A stretch of DNA of 64,000 nucleotides from Gammaproteobacteria bacterium (lineage in GTDB: Bacteria; Gemmatimonadota; Gemmatimonadetes; Longimicrobiales; Gaopeijiaceae): positions 1 through 64,000 of the forward strand of contig JAPPJO010000130.1 of assembly GCA_028820325.1 (NCBI GenBank), written 5' to 3'. The position numbers were made by a program, and so were the translations under genes. The notes beneath the pieces are model-generated. The model saw nothing but the letters and a program-made list of their open reading frames with translations. It did not search any database and was not told where the DNA came from. Below are positions 34,773-44,271 of the stretch, piece by piece. Every line of letters begins with the position of its first letter. Position 1 is the stretch's first letter.

Positions 34773-37700
34773 TCAATGCACGACGGAGATGTTGATTCCG
34801 AAGGTCCGCGGCGTCGGGAACTGCTTGTCTTCGATGCCGGCGAGATTCGCTTCGGTGGTGCTGCCCTCGATGGCTGCGGTCTCCGGATCGATGTGCGGGA
34901 TCCCGGTCCACAGCCAGAGGTTGCGGCCCACGAAGGTGATGCGCGCCTGCGATACCGGGAGCGCGTCCAGATACGCGGGCGGCAGATCGAAGGCGATCGC
35001 CACCTCGCGCAGCTTGGTGTAGTTGTTGTCGAAGAGCCACTCGGTGTCGACGTCGTCGAGGCGCGTGCCGAGGGTTCTCGGCGCCACCGCCACGGTATTC
35101 GCCGATCCGTTCTCGGTGACCCCGGGGAACACGACCGGGCCCCGGCCCGTGACGCGGTCGGGATCCCAGTCTCTGGGGGTCGGGTTGGCCGACTCGTACA
35201 GGACGCCGGTGCGGTAGCCCAGGCGGCAGGAGCCACAGAAGATCTGCCCGCCCCGGCGCGTGTCGACCTGGGCGCTGACGGTGAAGGAGCCGTAGGACAG
35301 CGTGCTGCGCACGCCGCCGATCCAGTCAGGCTGGTAGGAGCCGATGATCTCGGACGAACCTCGGATGGGAAGTCCGTTGCTGCCGACGATGATGTTGCCG
35401 GCGGCGTCCCGCCTCCACACCGGACCGAAGAACACCCCGTACGGGTGGCCGGGTCGAGCCTCAACCGCGCCCCGGATGCCGCCGGCCCGCCCGATCACGA
35501 TCGACTCGAGGCCGGGGGCGAGTTCAAGCACCTCGGAGTCGTTCTTTCCGAAGTTGAACGACATGTCCCAGGCCAGCCCGCGGGGCTGGTTCAGCAGGTC
35601 GACCGTCAGCAACGCTTCGAAGCCCTTGTTGCGCACCGAGCCCGCGTTCAGGACCTGGCGGTTGTAGCCGCTGGCTTCCGACACGTCCACGGCGAGGATC
35701 TGATCCCTGGTGGTCGAGTTGTAGTAGGTGAGGTCGAGCGCAGCTCGGTCGAACCAGAAGCGCAGGTCCGCGCCGATCTCCCAGGAACGGGTCTCCTCGG
35801 GCCGCAGATGGGCGTTGGGGATGGTGTTGCTGGTCGTGTAGCCGGGGATGTTTCCGAACTTGTCGACCTCGGAGTAGACCGAGGTGAGCTGGTACGGATC
35901 CGCGTCGTTTCCGACCTTCGCCCAGCTTGCCCGGAGCTTCCCGTAGGAGAGGAAGTCGGAGTCGATCTGCAGGGCGTCGGTGAAGACGAGGCTCCCCGAG
36001 TAGGACGGATAGAAATATGAGAGATTGTCTTCGGGGAGCGTCGAGGACCAGTCGTTGCGGGCGGTTACGTCGACGAAGGCGAAGTCCCGGTATCCGACGG
36101 TGAACAGGCCGTAGAGGCTGTTGACGTGCTTCTTCTGGATCACGTAGTTCAGCAGCGGTGGTGCCGCCGAGTTGCTCACGTTGTAGATGTCAGGAACGTT
36201 GAGCTTGCGGCTTCCCGCCTCCTGCAGGTCGAAGTCGTTGCGCCGCATGTTGGCCCCGCCGCTGACGTTGAGCGAGAAATCGCTGGTCAGCTGCCGGTTC
36301 GCGGTGACCAGCGCCTCCACGTTGGTCTCCTGATGGAACGAAGCGGCCTCCACGAAGCCCCCCTCGGGGGTGTCCTGGGAGTAGAAGGGGTAGACCTCCT
36401 TGTTGGACTGCTCGAACCAGTCGGTTCCCAGGCGCACGCGCGCGTTCAGCCACTCGCCCGCCAACTTGTAGTTGCCGGTGACCTGGCCGATGACCCGGTT
36501 GCGCCGGTCGTCGTTGTTCCGGTAGTTCTGGACCCAGTAGACGTTGTCGTGATAGTTGTGGTTCCAGTTGGGCGTGAGTACGCCCGACGTCGGATCCCAT
36601 TCGGCGTTGGCCCGCTCCATGCGCTTGGCGTCGACCTGGCGCTGGAACCAGTTGAAGATGTGGATGGCGTAGTAGGAGCCGTTCCCGGGCGCGGGGCGGT
36701 TGTGCCCCTGCGTCTGCGTGTACTGGAACGAGCCGTCGAGGTCGAAGCGCTCGGTCACATCCACCCCGGCGTTCAACGCCAACTGGGTGCGCTCCAGTTC
36801 GTTCCGCGGAGCCATGCCGGTCGCGTCCATGCGCAGCGCGGAGAAGCGCACGTTGGAGCGCTCGGTGGCGTGCGAGATGGCGAAGTTGGTGGTGAGGTTG
36901 TTCCCGGTCTGGAAGTACTCCCTCACGTTCATGGGGGAGGGCAGCCAGGGCTGCGGGACCCCGTTCGACCACCACTGGGGATAGAGGCGCCCGTCGAGGG
37001 GCGGGCCCCAGCTTTCGTCCACGCCGTCGTTCTCGCCGCCGCCCCGCCCGTCGACCCAGTTGTAGCCGTCGTCGGTGGCGCCGCCGCCGTAGATGTTCTG
37101 GTATTTGACCATGCGCAGCGGCGATTCGACCACGAAGTTGCTGCTCGCCGTGATGGTGGTGGTGCCGAGCGAGCCCCGCCCGGACTTGGTCACGATCTCC
37201 ACGACCCCGTTGGACGCGCGCGACCCGTACAGCGCGGCCGCGTTGGCGCCCCGGAGCACCGTGATCGACTCGATGTTCGAGGGATCGATGTCCTGGGCCA
37301 TGTTGCCGTAGTCGATGCCGCTGCGGTTGCGGACCACCGCGCCCCGGGTGCCGCCGTTGGCGGCGGTCTCGCGCCGGCTGTTGTCGATGGGCACGCCGTC
37401 CACCACGATCAGCGGCTCGTTGTTGCCGGAGATGGAGGCGACCCCCCGCAGGATCATCTTCGAGGTCCCGCCCAGGACGGCGGGAGGCGTCACCACCAGC
37501 CCGGCCACCTTGCCGGCCAGGTTGCTGATGATGTTGTTGTCACGCACCTCGACCAGTTCATCGCCGTCGATGCCCTGGACCGAGTACCCCAGGCTTCGCT
37601 CTTCGCGGGTGATGCCGAGGGCCGTGACCACCACCTCCTCGAGCAGCAGGGCCTCGCTGTCGAGCGCGAAGTCGGCCACGGCGGCCGCATCGGCGGTTAC

Positions 37701-37982
37701 CGTAACGACCATGGTCTGGGTCACGTAGCCCAGCCGCTCGGCCTGAATCGTCACCTCCCCCACCGGCACGCCGGGGATGAGGTAGCGGCCATCCGCGTTG
37801 GTCGTGCCGCCGATCCCCTGTCCCGCGATCGACACCTGGACGGCTTCGAGCGGCGCAAGCGTGCCCGAATCGGTGATCACGCCGGTGACGCTCCCGGTCT
37901 GCGCCCGAAGGAGCGAGGGAGCCGTGAGGAGCGCCAGCGCGAGGAGCGCGAGCGGCACTGTCCATACCTTGTTCTGCTTCAT
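34773..37982 (-). CDS. SusC/RagA-family TonB-linked outer membrane receptor (system 2)
   Basis: A 1069-residue receptor. The ATG at 37982 follows AAGGAGGT. Signal peptide ending at SLLRAQ, regulatory domain (GSVTGVITDSGTLAPLEAVQV), TonB-box-like LLEEVVVTALGITREERSLGYS (the typical SusC class motif), plug with PLIVVDGVPIDN and PSNIESITVLRGANAAALYGSR, then the large barrel. Compared with system 1 the ITREER-type motif places it in the classical RagA group. It ends in FGINISVVH rather than a terminal Phe. Partner SusD is directly downstream; no enzyme gene belongs to the operon, so its substrate is unknown. Confidence 0.9.
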   Translation of the reverse strand: MKQNKVWTVPLALLALALLTAPSLLRAQTGSVTGVITDSGTLAPLEAVQVSIAGQGIGGTTNADGRYLIPGVPVGEVTIQAERLGYVTQTMVVTVTADAAAVADFALDSEALLLEEVVVTALGITREERSLGYSVQGIDGDELVEVRDNNIISNLAGKVAGLVVTPPAVLGGTSKMILRGVASISGNNEPLIVVDGVPIDNSRRETAANGGTRGAVVRNRSGIDYGNMAQDIDPSNIESITVLRGANAAALYGSRASNGVVEIVTKSGRGSLGTTTITASSNFVVESPLRMVKYQNIYGGGATDDGYNWVDGRGGGENDGVDESWGPPLDGRLYPQWWSNGVPQPWLPSPMNVREYFQTGNNLTTNFAISHATERSNVRFSALRMDATGMAPRNELERTQLALNAGVDVTERFDLDGSFQYTQTQGHNRPAPGNGSYYAIHIFNWFQRQVDAKRMERANAEWDPTSGVLTPNWNHNYHDNVYWVQNYRNNDDRRNRVIGQVTGNYKLAGEWLNARVRLGTDWFEQSNKEVYPFYSQDTPEGGFVEAASFHQETNVEALVTANRQLTSDFSLNVSGGANMRRNDFDLQEAGSRKLNVPDIYNVSNSAAPPLLNYVIQKKHVNSLYGLFTVGYRDFAFVDVTARNDWSSTLPEDNLSYFYPSYSGSLVFTDALQIDSDFLSYGKLRASWAKVGNDADPYQLTSVYSEVDKFGNIPGYTTSNTIPNAHLRPEETRSWEIGADLRFWFDRAALDLTYYNSTTRDQILAVDVSEASGYNRQVLNAGSVRNKGFEALLTVDLLNQPRGLAWDMSFNFGKNDSEVLELAPGLESIVIGRAGGIRGAVEARPGHPYGVFFGPVWRRDAAGNIIVGSNGLPIRGSSEIIGSYQPDWIGGVRSTLSYGSFTVSAQVDTRRGGQIFCGSCRLGYRTGVLYESANPTPRDWDPDRVTGRGPVVFPGVTENGSANTVAVAPRTLGTRLDDVDTEWLFDNNYTKLREVAIAFDLPPAYLDALPVSQARITFVGRNLWLWTGIPHIDPETAAIEGSTTEANLAGIEDKQFPTPRTFGINISVVH

Positions 37983-38020
37983 GGTTGACCTCCTTACAGA
38001 TTACTGCCGCTTGCTCCCGG

Positions 38021-38614
38021 CTAACCGCCCCAGCGGTAGCCGAATCCCACACTGAACGAGGTGTCCATGTTGGACTCGTCCACGATGTGGTTCTGGTAGG
38101 TCCAGGTCGTGACGTCCGCGAACACGAACGCGTTGGATTCGAGCAGGAGCCTCACGCCTCCGCCCACGACGCCTGTAAACTCCGTCACGTCGTACGCGTA
38201 GCTGTTCATGTCCTGACCCTGCCGGTCCACCACAACCAGCCCGCCACCTGCATGGACGTACGGCTCCATGCTGCCGCCGGTCATGAGCAGAACCTCGACG
38301 CCGGCGCCGTAGAACTGGCGGCCGAGGTCGACCGACTCGTTGATGCCTCCGCTGGTGTCCGTCCCGGACTTCGACGTGAGGCTGACGTCTCCGCGGACCG
38401 AGATGCGCTCGTAGAGCTGAAGGTTGGCGGTTGCGCCGAAGCGGACGCCCATCCCGTAGGACACGATACGGTCGGCATCGTAGCCCGCAGGATCGTTGAT
38501 GAGTCCGCCATGGGCGCCGAGGGAGAAGCTGCTAACGGGTTCCTGCGCGTCGGCGGGCAGTGCGGCGAACGCAGCCGTCAGCCCTGCGAGGACAAGCCTC
38601 CGTACACCTGACAT
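38021..38614 (-). CDS. small outer-membrane beta-barrel protein
   Basis: A 197-residue protein with a signal peptide ending at PADAQ and an ATG at 38614 following AAGGAGGAC. Alternating hydrophobic-polar strands, a glycine-rich turn (GGGLVVVDR) and a C-terminal strand ending SVGFGYRWGG point to an 8-stranded OMP-like barrel. First gene of the operon with SusC-2 and SusD-2 (38 nt between), reading from the promoter at 38701-38730. Its role in the transporter is unknown. Confidence 0.7.
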   Translation of the reverse strand: MSGVRRLVLAGLTAAFAALPADAQEPVSSFSLGAHGGLINDPAGYDADRIVSYGMGVRFGATANLQLYERISVRGDVSLTSKSGTDTSGGINESVDLGRQFYGAGVEVLLMTGGSMEPYVHAGGGLVVVDRQGQDMNSYAYDVTEFTGVVGGGVRLLLESNAFVFADVTTWTYQNHIVDESNMDTSFSVGFGYRWGG

Positions 38615-38700
38615 GGAGTCCTCCTTACTGCTGTCGAGACGGACCTGAAACGGCTGGGAGGCCAGCCGGGTCGAGCCTCGGAAAACCTTGGAAAACCCAC

Positions 38701-38730
38701 ATTATGGGCTTAACGAGGTCCCCGCGTCAA
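38701..38730 (-). promoter_or_regulatory. sigma70-like promoter of the barrel-susC-susD operon
   Basis: On the minus strand TTGACG (38730-38725), 18-nt spacer and CATAAT (38706-38701), 5 of 6 matches each. Transcription would start near 38694, about 80 nt before the ATG at 38614. A TATACT (38768-38773) on the plus strand may serve the divergent DUF5916 gene but lacks a good -35 box. Confidence 0.6.
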
Positions 38731-38821
38731 GCGCGAAACGCATGTCGTGCTCCCACGCGGCTCGCGCTATACTTGTCGGAGAGCGCGTCGGGATGCGCTC
38801 TTCACACCAGCCGGGAACGCG

Positions 38822-41158
38822 ATGCTGCCCATACTCCTCAGCGTGCTCGGAGCGGCGCCGGTGATGCAGGAAGCGCAGGCGGCGTATGCCGGGATCGCGG
38901 GCGAGACCGAGGTCTCTGTTCCGCGCCTGGAGCAGATCGCGAACATCGACGGGTTTCTGGACGAGCCCGCGTGGCGCGAAGCCTCCGTGCTCACCGGCTT
39001 CTCCCAGTACGAGCCCGTGGACCAGAGGCCGGCCGCCGACACCACCCGGGTCCTGATCTGGTATTCCCCGACCGGCATCTACTTCGGCATCAAGGCCTTC
39101 GACGCCTCGGGGTCGGTCAACGCCACGCTCGCGGACCGCGACCGGATCGAGGGCGACGACTACGTCCAGCTCCTCCTCGACACCTTCGACGACCGGCGCC
39201 AGGCCTTCCTCTTCGGCGTCAACCCGTTCGGCATCCAGCAGGACGGCAACCGCACCGAGGGAGAACAGGGGCGGGCCAGCCGGGGTGTCCAGGTGAGCGA
39301 GACCAACCTGACGCCCGACTACATCTTCGACTCGAGGGGCAGGCTCACCGACTACGGCTACGAGGTCGAGATCCACATCCCCTTCGAGAGCATCAGCTAC
39401 CAGGCGTCCGACGTGCAGAGCTGGGGCATCAACGTCATCCGCAAGGTGCAGCACTCGGGGTACACCGACACCTGGACCGCCGCGCGGCGGGGCGCCGCCT
39501 CCTTCCTGGGCCAGTCGGGACGGCTGGTGGACCTGCGCGACCTCACCCGCGGCATGGTGGTCGATTTCACGCCCGCCGTGACGGCGGCGCTGAACGGAGC
39601 ACCCGACGGGGGCGACGCCTGGAGTTACGGCTCGGACACGGAAATGGGGGGCAACCTGCGCTGGGGCGTGAGCGCCAACCTCACCCTTGACGCCACCGTG
39701 AACCCCGATTTCTCGCACGTCGAAGCCGACGTGGGGCAGGTCTCGAGCAACGAGCGCTTCGCCCTCTTCTTCCCGGAGAAGCGTCCCTTCTTCCTCGAGG
39801 GCATCGATCGCTTCGACGCCCCGAACCGGCTCATCTACACGCGCCGGCTGCAGAATCCGGTGACGGGCGTCAAGCTCACCGGGAAGGTGGCCGGGATGAA
39901 CATCGGGCTGCTGTCGGGAATCGACGGGGCGGTCCCGAGCAGCGCGGGCGTCGACTCGAACCCCATGTTCAATGCGCTCAGGCTGCAGCGCGACGTAGGC
40001 GGGCAGTCCACGGTCGGGATGGTCTACACGGACCGCGTCGTGGGAGGCGACTTCAACCGGGTGGCCGCCGCCGACACCCGCCTGGTCTTCGGGGGCGTCT
40101 ACACGATGTCCCTGCAGGGAGGCGCGAGCTTCACCCGGTCGGGAGGCACGACCACCGAGGCGCCCATCTGGGAGGCGGTATTCCAGCGCACCGGTCGCCG
40201 GCTGGTGCTGGACTATCGCATCAACGGCATCCACCCCGACTTCGAGACCCAGGCCGGCTTTGTCAACCGCCCCGGGGTGATCCACACCCGCACCAGCAAC
40301 AGCGTGAACTTCTACGGGAGGCCGGGCGCCGTCATCGAGCGCTGGACTCCGGGGTTCAGCACCATGGGATGGTGGGGATACCACGGCTTCGGAAGCGATC
40401 CGCCCGAGGAAACCAAGACCTTCCTGTCGAGCACCTTCCAGCTTCGCGGCGGATGGTCGATGCGCGTGAGCCACGGATGGGAGAGCTACGCGTTCAAGCC
40501 CGAGTGGTACACCGACTACGGGGTGGTTCGGCCGGGACCGGCGGGCGCGGACACGGTGTTCTGGGACGCCCCGGACCGCATCACCGACGTGCGCGGGTGG
40601 ATCACGAACGTCACCACGCCCGAGTTCTCGACGTTCTCGGCCCGGGTCGGCGTCAACGTGTGGCAGGACGTGGGCTTCGCCGAGGCGCGGGGCGTGTGGC
40701 TGTTCCGCCCCAACGTGACCGTCAACTGGCGCCCCACGGACCAGTTCCGCCTGAACTTCCTCTACAACCAGCTCACCCTCGACCGCCGCTCCGACGGGTC
40801 GAACATGTCGATCCAGCGGATTCCCCGGCTCTCGCTCGAGTACCAGATCTCGCGCTTCCTCTTCGTGCGCCTGGTGGGCCAGTACGATTCCTTCAAACGG
40901 GATGCGCTCCGCACCGGCGACACCGAGGAGCCCATCTTCCTCTTCGACCCGGATACGGGCGGCTGGATGCCCTCGCGCGCCACGGAGGACAACCAGTTCA
41001 CGGGGGATGTTCTGCTGTCGTACCGCCCGACCCCCGGCACCGTCGTTTTCCTCGGTTACGGCGCCGCGCTGGACGAGCCCCAGGCGTTCAGGTTCCGGCG
41101 CATGGCCCGGGGCGAGGACCGTTTCTTCATGAAGCTGAGCTATCTGTTCCGGAGATAG
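38822..41158 (+). CDS. DUF5916 outer-membrane protein with CBM9-like N-terminal domain
   Basis: A 778-residue protein. The ATG at 38822 gives a short signal peptide (LLSVLGAAPVMQEAQA); the frame back to 38747 has a worse N-terminus. The N-terminal domain resembles carbohydrate-binding family 9 modules (IDGFLDEPAWREA, TRVLIWYSPTGIYFGIKAFD, VQLLLDTFDDRRQAFLFGVN). The remainder is the DUF5916 region with NPDFSHVEADVGQVSSNERFALFFPEKRPFFLEG, then many barrel strands and a terminal FMKLSYLFRR. Role unknown; such proteins are common in Bacteroidota and Gemmatimonadota and often lie near peptidases and SusCD genes. The stop is TAG. Confidence 0.85.
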   Translation: MLPILLSVLGAAPVMQEAQAAYAGIAGETEVSVPRLEQIANIDGFLDEPAWREASVLTGFSQYEPVDQRPAADTTRVLIWYSPTGIYFGIKAFDASGSVNATLADRDRIEGDDYVQLLLDTFDDRRQAFLFGVNPFGIQQDGNRTEGEQGRASRGVQVSETNLTPDYIFDSRGRLTDYGYEVEIHIPFESISYQASDVQSWGINVIRKVQHSGYTDTWTAARRGAASFLGQSGRLVDLRDLTRGMVVDFTPAVTAALNGAPDGGDAWSYGSDTEMGGNLRWGVSANLTLDATVNPDFSHVEADVGQVSSNERFALFFPEKRPFFLEGIDRFDAPNRLIYTRRLQNPVTGVKLTGKVAGMNIGLLSGIDGAVPSSAGVDSNPMFNALRLQRDVGGQSTVGMVYTDRVVGGDFNRVAAADTRLVFGGVYTMSLQGGASFTRSGGTTTEAPIWEAVFQRTGRRLVLDYRINGIHPDFETQAGFVNRPGVIHTRTSNSVNFYGRPGAVIERWTPGFSTMGWWGYHGFGSDPPEETKTFLSSTFQLRGGWSMRVSHGWESYAFKPEWYTDYGVVRPGPAGADTVFWDAPDRITDVRGWITNVTTPEFSTFSARVGVNVWQDVGFAEARGVWLFRPNVTVNWRPTDQFRLNFLYNQLTLDRRSDGSNMSIQRIPRLSLEYQISRFLFVRLVGQYDSFKRDALRTGDTEEPIFLFDPDTGGWMPSRATEDNQFTGDVLLSYRPTPGTVVFLGYGAALDEPQAFRFRRMARGEDRFFMKLSYLFRR

Positions 41159-41278
41159 GATGGCCCGAGGCGTGGGCCCCGACGCAGGCTTTGAGCGTGT
41201 CCGTGTCAGAGGGTGTCGTAGTAGTATGCGAGTGTCTGCAGGATTGGGAGCCCGCGCTCCCGTGGCCGGAGGAGTCTC

Positions 41279-42529
41279 ATGAAATTATCTCGTCTTGCCC
41301 GGTTCTCTCGACGCCAGCCGAGCACCATCGCTTTCGCTTGTTTCCTCGTTGTGGCAGCCGTCGCGTTTCTCACCACCGCCTCGACACGGCCGTCGCCGGG
41401 CGACCCCGAGGAGGAGCTCGGCCGGCTGCTCTTCTGGGATCCGATCCTGTCGGGTCCCATGGACGTATCCTGCGCCACCTGTCACCACCCCGATTTCGCA
41501 TATGCCGATGGGCGCGCGCTGTCGCTGGGTCCGGGGTCGGTGGGCCTGGGGCCCGACCGGGTCGACCTTGCCGGCGGCGTGATTCCCGTGGCGCAGCGCA
41601 ACTCGCCGACGCTGCTCAACGTCGCGTACAACGGACTGGACAGGCAGCGCAGACGGCGCCGCGGACCGCGCTTCACCCCGCTGCCGGCCGACCTTGAGAC
41701 GGTCAATTCCGAGCGGGCGCCCATGTTCTGGGACCGCCGGGCGCGAAGCCTTGAGACGCAGGCGCTGCTCCCGCTCACCATCCGCGAAGAGATGCGGGGC
41801 GATGCCTACCCCGAGGAGGTCGCGGTCGACTCGGTCCTGGCCCGGCTGCGGGAGATTCCGGAGTACGTGAACCTGTTCCGGGAGGTGTACGGCGAGGAGA
41901 CCTCCATCGACGCCACGCAGGTTGCGCAGGCGATCGCCGCCTTCGAGCGCACCCTGATTGCGGGCAACAGCCCCTTCGACCGGTTTCTGGCGGGAGACGA
42001 GGACGCGCTCACCACGCAGCAGCGGCGGGGCCTCGACGAGTTCAACGAGGCCGACTGCTCGGATTGCCACCGCGGGCCGATGCTCTCGGACTTCAACATG
42101 CACGCCGAGGGAGTGGCCGAGAACCCGCTCCTGGCCGAGCCCGACGCGGGCGACGGGCGCTTCCGCTTCCGCACCCCGACCCTCCGCAACGTCGCGGTCA
42201 CCGCGCCCTACACGCACAACGGGATGATCGGGACGCTGGAGGAGGTCCTCGAATTCTACGACCGCGGGCGCTCCGAGAACCCGAACGTGTCCAACCGGCG
42301 CAGGCGGCGCGGGGACGACGACCGCAGGGATGAAGCTCCGGCCACGCCCGGCAGGCTCTCGGGACGGTTCCGCGGGGTGGACGACATGACGGTGCAGGAG
42401 CAGGAGGACATCATCGCCTTCCTAGAAGCCCTGACCGACCCCGATTTCGACCGCACGATCCCGGCGCGGGTGCCGAGCGGCCTGCCCCCCGGGGGGAGCA
42501 TCTCGACGCCGGAGGGCACGAATCGCTAG
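41279..42529 (+). CDS. di-haem cytochrome c peroxidase family protein
   Basis: A 416-residue exported protein: an N-terminal anchor (about 18-33) precedes two CxxCH haem sites, CATCH (65-69) and CSDCH (260-264), with MIGTLEEVL supplying the distal methionine of the second domain. The ATG at 41279 has a purine-rich Shine-Dalgarno (GGAGGAG). The order and spacing are those of bacterial CcpA/MauG-type peroxidases, which reduce H2O2 in the periplasm or oxidise protein partners. A basic-acidic insert (RRRRRGDDDRRDE) near residue 345 is unusual and may be a loop. The stop is TAG. With the selenoprotein candidate at 526 this is a second peroxide-related gene. Confidence 0.88.
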   Translation: MKLSRLARFSRRQPSTIAFACFLVVAAVAFLTTASTRPSPGDPEEELGRLLFWDPILSGPMDVSCATCHHPDFAYADGRALSLGPGSVGLGPDRVDLAGGVIPVAQRNSPTLLNVAYNGLDRQRRRRRGPRFTPLPADLETVNSERAPMFWDRRARSLETQALLPLTIREEMRGDAYPEEVAVDSVLARLREIPEYVNLFREVYGEETSIDATQVAQAIAAFERTLIAGNSPFDRFLAGDEDALTTQQRRGLDEFNEADCSDCHRGPMLSDFNMHAEGVAENPLLAEPDAGDGRFRFRTPTLRNVAVTAPYTHNGMIGTLEEVLEFYDRGRSENPNVSNRRRRRGDDDRRDEAPATPGRLSGRFRGVDDMTVQEQEDIIAFLEALTDPDFDRTIPARVPSGLPPGGSISTPEGTNR

Positions 42530-42581
42530 CCGCCGCGCCTGGCTCGTCTCCGGTCACACCTCGTCCCCACCGGCCAGTTCA

Positions 42582-42630
42582 CCAGTATATCAACAGTGAG
42601 TTGTCACTATATAACCAGTAGACACCAGTA
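42582..42630. promoter_or_regulatory. AT-rich repeat region upstream of the amidohydrolase
   Basis: CCAGTA occurs three times (42582, 42615, 42625), and AGTGA-gttg-TCACT forms a palindrome at about 42595-42608 beside the AT-rich CTATATAACC. The block lies in a 111-nt gap of otherwise GC-rich sequence before the ATG at 42641, a likely promoter/operator area; no full -35/-10 pair was found. Confidence 0.35.
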
Positions 42631-42640
42631 AGGGCTGATC

Positions 42641-44224
42641 ATGGCGACATCCCGAGACGAGAACACGGTTCCGACACCACCCGCATCCCGCGGCCCCGGC
42701 CGTCTGACCCGCCGCGAGTGGCTGGCCGGTGCGGGAGCAGGCACGGCCGCCCTGCTGCTCGAGCGCGATCCTCTGCGGGCGGCGGCGCGGTCCGGTCCCG
42801 GGGTACCCTCGCAGCAGGCCGCCACAGTCGTGTTCACCAACACCACCGTCGCGAACCCCGACACCGTCCACGACGACGTGGCGCTCGCGGTCGAGGGCAA
42901 CCTCATCGCGGCCATCGGCCCGACCGACGAGGTGCTCGAGCAGTATCCCGGCGCCGAGGTCTACGACGGGCGCGGAAAGGCGCTCTTCCCGGGCCTCATC
43001 AACTGCCACGCGCACATGCGGGCCGTCATCGCACGGGGATTCAACGAGGACTTCGGCTTCCCCAACACCGCCAACCTGGCCGTCTCGCCCGCGAGCCTCC
43101 TCCAGGGTGAAGAAGGCAACCTCATGGTGCAGGTGGCCGCGCTCGAGGCCATAACCACCGGAACGACGACCATCGTCGAGTTCACCGGCAACGTTGGACG
43201 CCAGGCCGGGGTGCTGGCCGACTCCGGCCTCCGCTGCGTCCTCGCGGAGGGGATCCGCGACACCGAGAACGTGCCAGGCCCGGTGTCCACCCGTTCGATG
43301 GCCCGGTCGTTCAGCGGGACGCCTCGCTTCTCCGAAGCGCTCCTCGACGATGGCATGCAGCGCATCAGCGACCTCTTCAGCACCTGGCACGGCGCCGAGG
43401 ACGGCCGCATCTCGGTCTTCCCGGCAGCTTCGCTCACCGAGACCTCGTCGCCCGAGCTGCTGCGCGCGGTGCGCGACTTCGCCGAGACCCACGACCTGGG
43501 CTACACGATCCATCTGAACCAGAGCCGCGCCGAGTACGAGTTCATGGTCATGCACCACGGCCTTCGCCCGACGGAGTATCTGGACCGCCACGACTTCCTG
43601 GGTCCGCGCCTCTTCGCAGCGCACGCGCGCTACGTCAACCACGACGAAGTCGCGCTTCTGGGCCGCTCGGGCACCATCATCTCGCACCAGGCGGGGATGG
43701 CGGCGAACCGCGGCATCAGCCCTCCGATTCCGGAGCTGCGCACGGCCGGCTGCCCCATCGCGCTCGGCACCGACAACAACACCAACGACGTCTTCGAGGT
43801 GATGCGCACCGCTCTGCTCACCGAGCGAATCCGGCGCAATCGGGATGGGGATGAGGTTCCCGGTCTTCAGCCTCAGCCGGAGGACATCCTGGCGGACGCC
43901 ACCCAGGGCGGCGCGCTGGCAGTGCAGCAGCCGGACGCTCTCGGGACGCTGGAAGTCGGGAAGAAGGCCGACCTGCTCGTGATCGACACGCTGCGGCCGC
44001 ACCTGGTGCCGGCGGGACGCATCATCTCCGCAGTGCTCCACTGCGGCCACCCAGGCGACATCGAGTCGGTGATGGTCGACGGCCGCTTCGTCATGCGCGA
44101 CCGCGAGGTCCTCACCATGGACGCGGACGCCATTCTGCGCGAAGCCGACGCGGTCGGCCGCAGGATCTGGGGCCAGGTGCTGGAGGCGAGCCCGCTGAAC
44201 GTGCCGAGGTTAACGCGCGGCTGA
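42641..44224 (+). CDS. Tat-exported amidohydrolase (cytosine deaminase/chlorohydrolase-like)
   Basis: A 527-residue protein. The N-terminus has a twin-arginine signal (RLTRREWLAGAGAGTAALLL), so it is probably exported folded with its metal. Amidohydrolase motifs: GLINCHAHMR (metal-binding H123 and H125), IHLNQS and FAAHARYVNHDE (histidine ligands), PIALGTDNNTND (catalytic aspartate) and KADLLVIDTLRPHL near the C-terminus, as in the AtzA/TrzN and SsnA subgroup. Substrate probably a nitrogenous ring or N-acyl compound; not determined. The gene stands alone with its own promoter region. Confidence 0.85.
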   Translation: MATSRDENTVPTPPASRGPGRLTRREWLAGAGAGTAALLLERDPLRAAARSGPGVPSQQAATVVFTNTTVANPDTVHDDVALAVEGNLIAAIGPTDEVLEQYPGAEVYDGRGKALFPGLINCHAHMRAVIARGFNEDFGFPNTANLAVSPASLLQGEEGNLMVQVAALEAITTGTTTIVEFTGNVGRQAGVLADSGLRCVLAEGIRDTENVPGPVSTRSMARSFSGTPRFSEALLDDGMQRISDLFSTWHGAEDGRISVFPAASLTETSSPELLRAVRDFAETHDLGYTIHLNQSRAEYEFMVMHHGLRPTEYLDRHDFLGPRLFAAHARYVNHDEVALLGRSGTIISHQAGMAANRGISPPIPELRTAGCPIALGTDNNTNDVFEVMRTALLTERIRRNRDGDEVPGLQPQPEDILADATQGGALAVQQPDALGTLEVGKKADLLVIDTLRPHLVPAGRIISAVLHCGHPGDIESVMVDGRFVMRDREVLTMDADAILREADAVGRRIWGQVLEASPLNVPRLTRG

Positions 44225-44271
44225 CGGCGGGTGCGGCGCGCGGGCTCAGGCGGCTCGCGGCGAAGTCTCGT

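Noticed and set aside
36126..37988. 620-residue plus-strand frame
   Set aside because: Antisense shadow of the SusC gene at 34773-37982, rich in Val/Gly/Arg/Asp without domain features.
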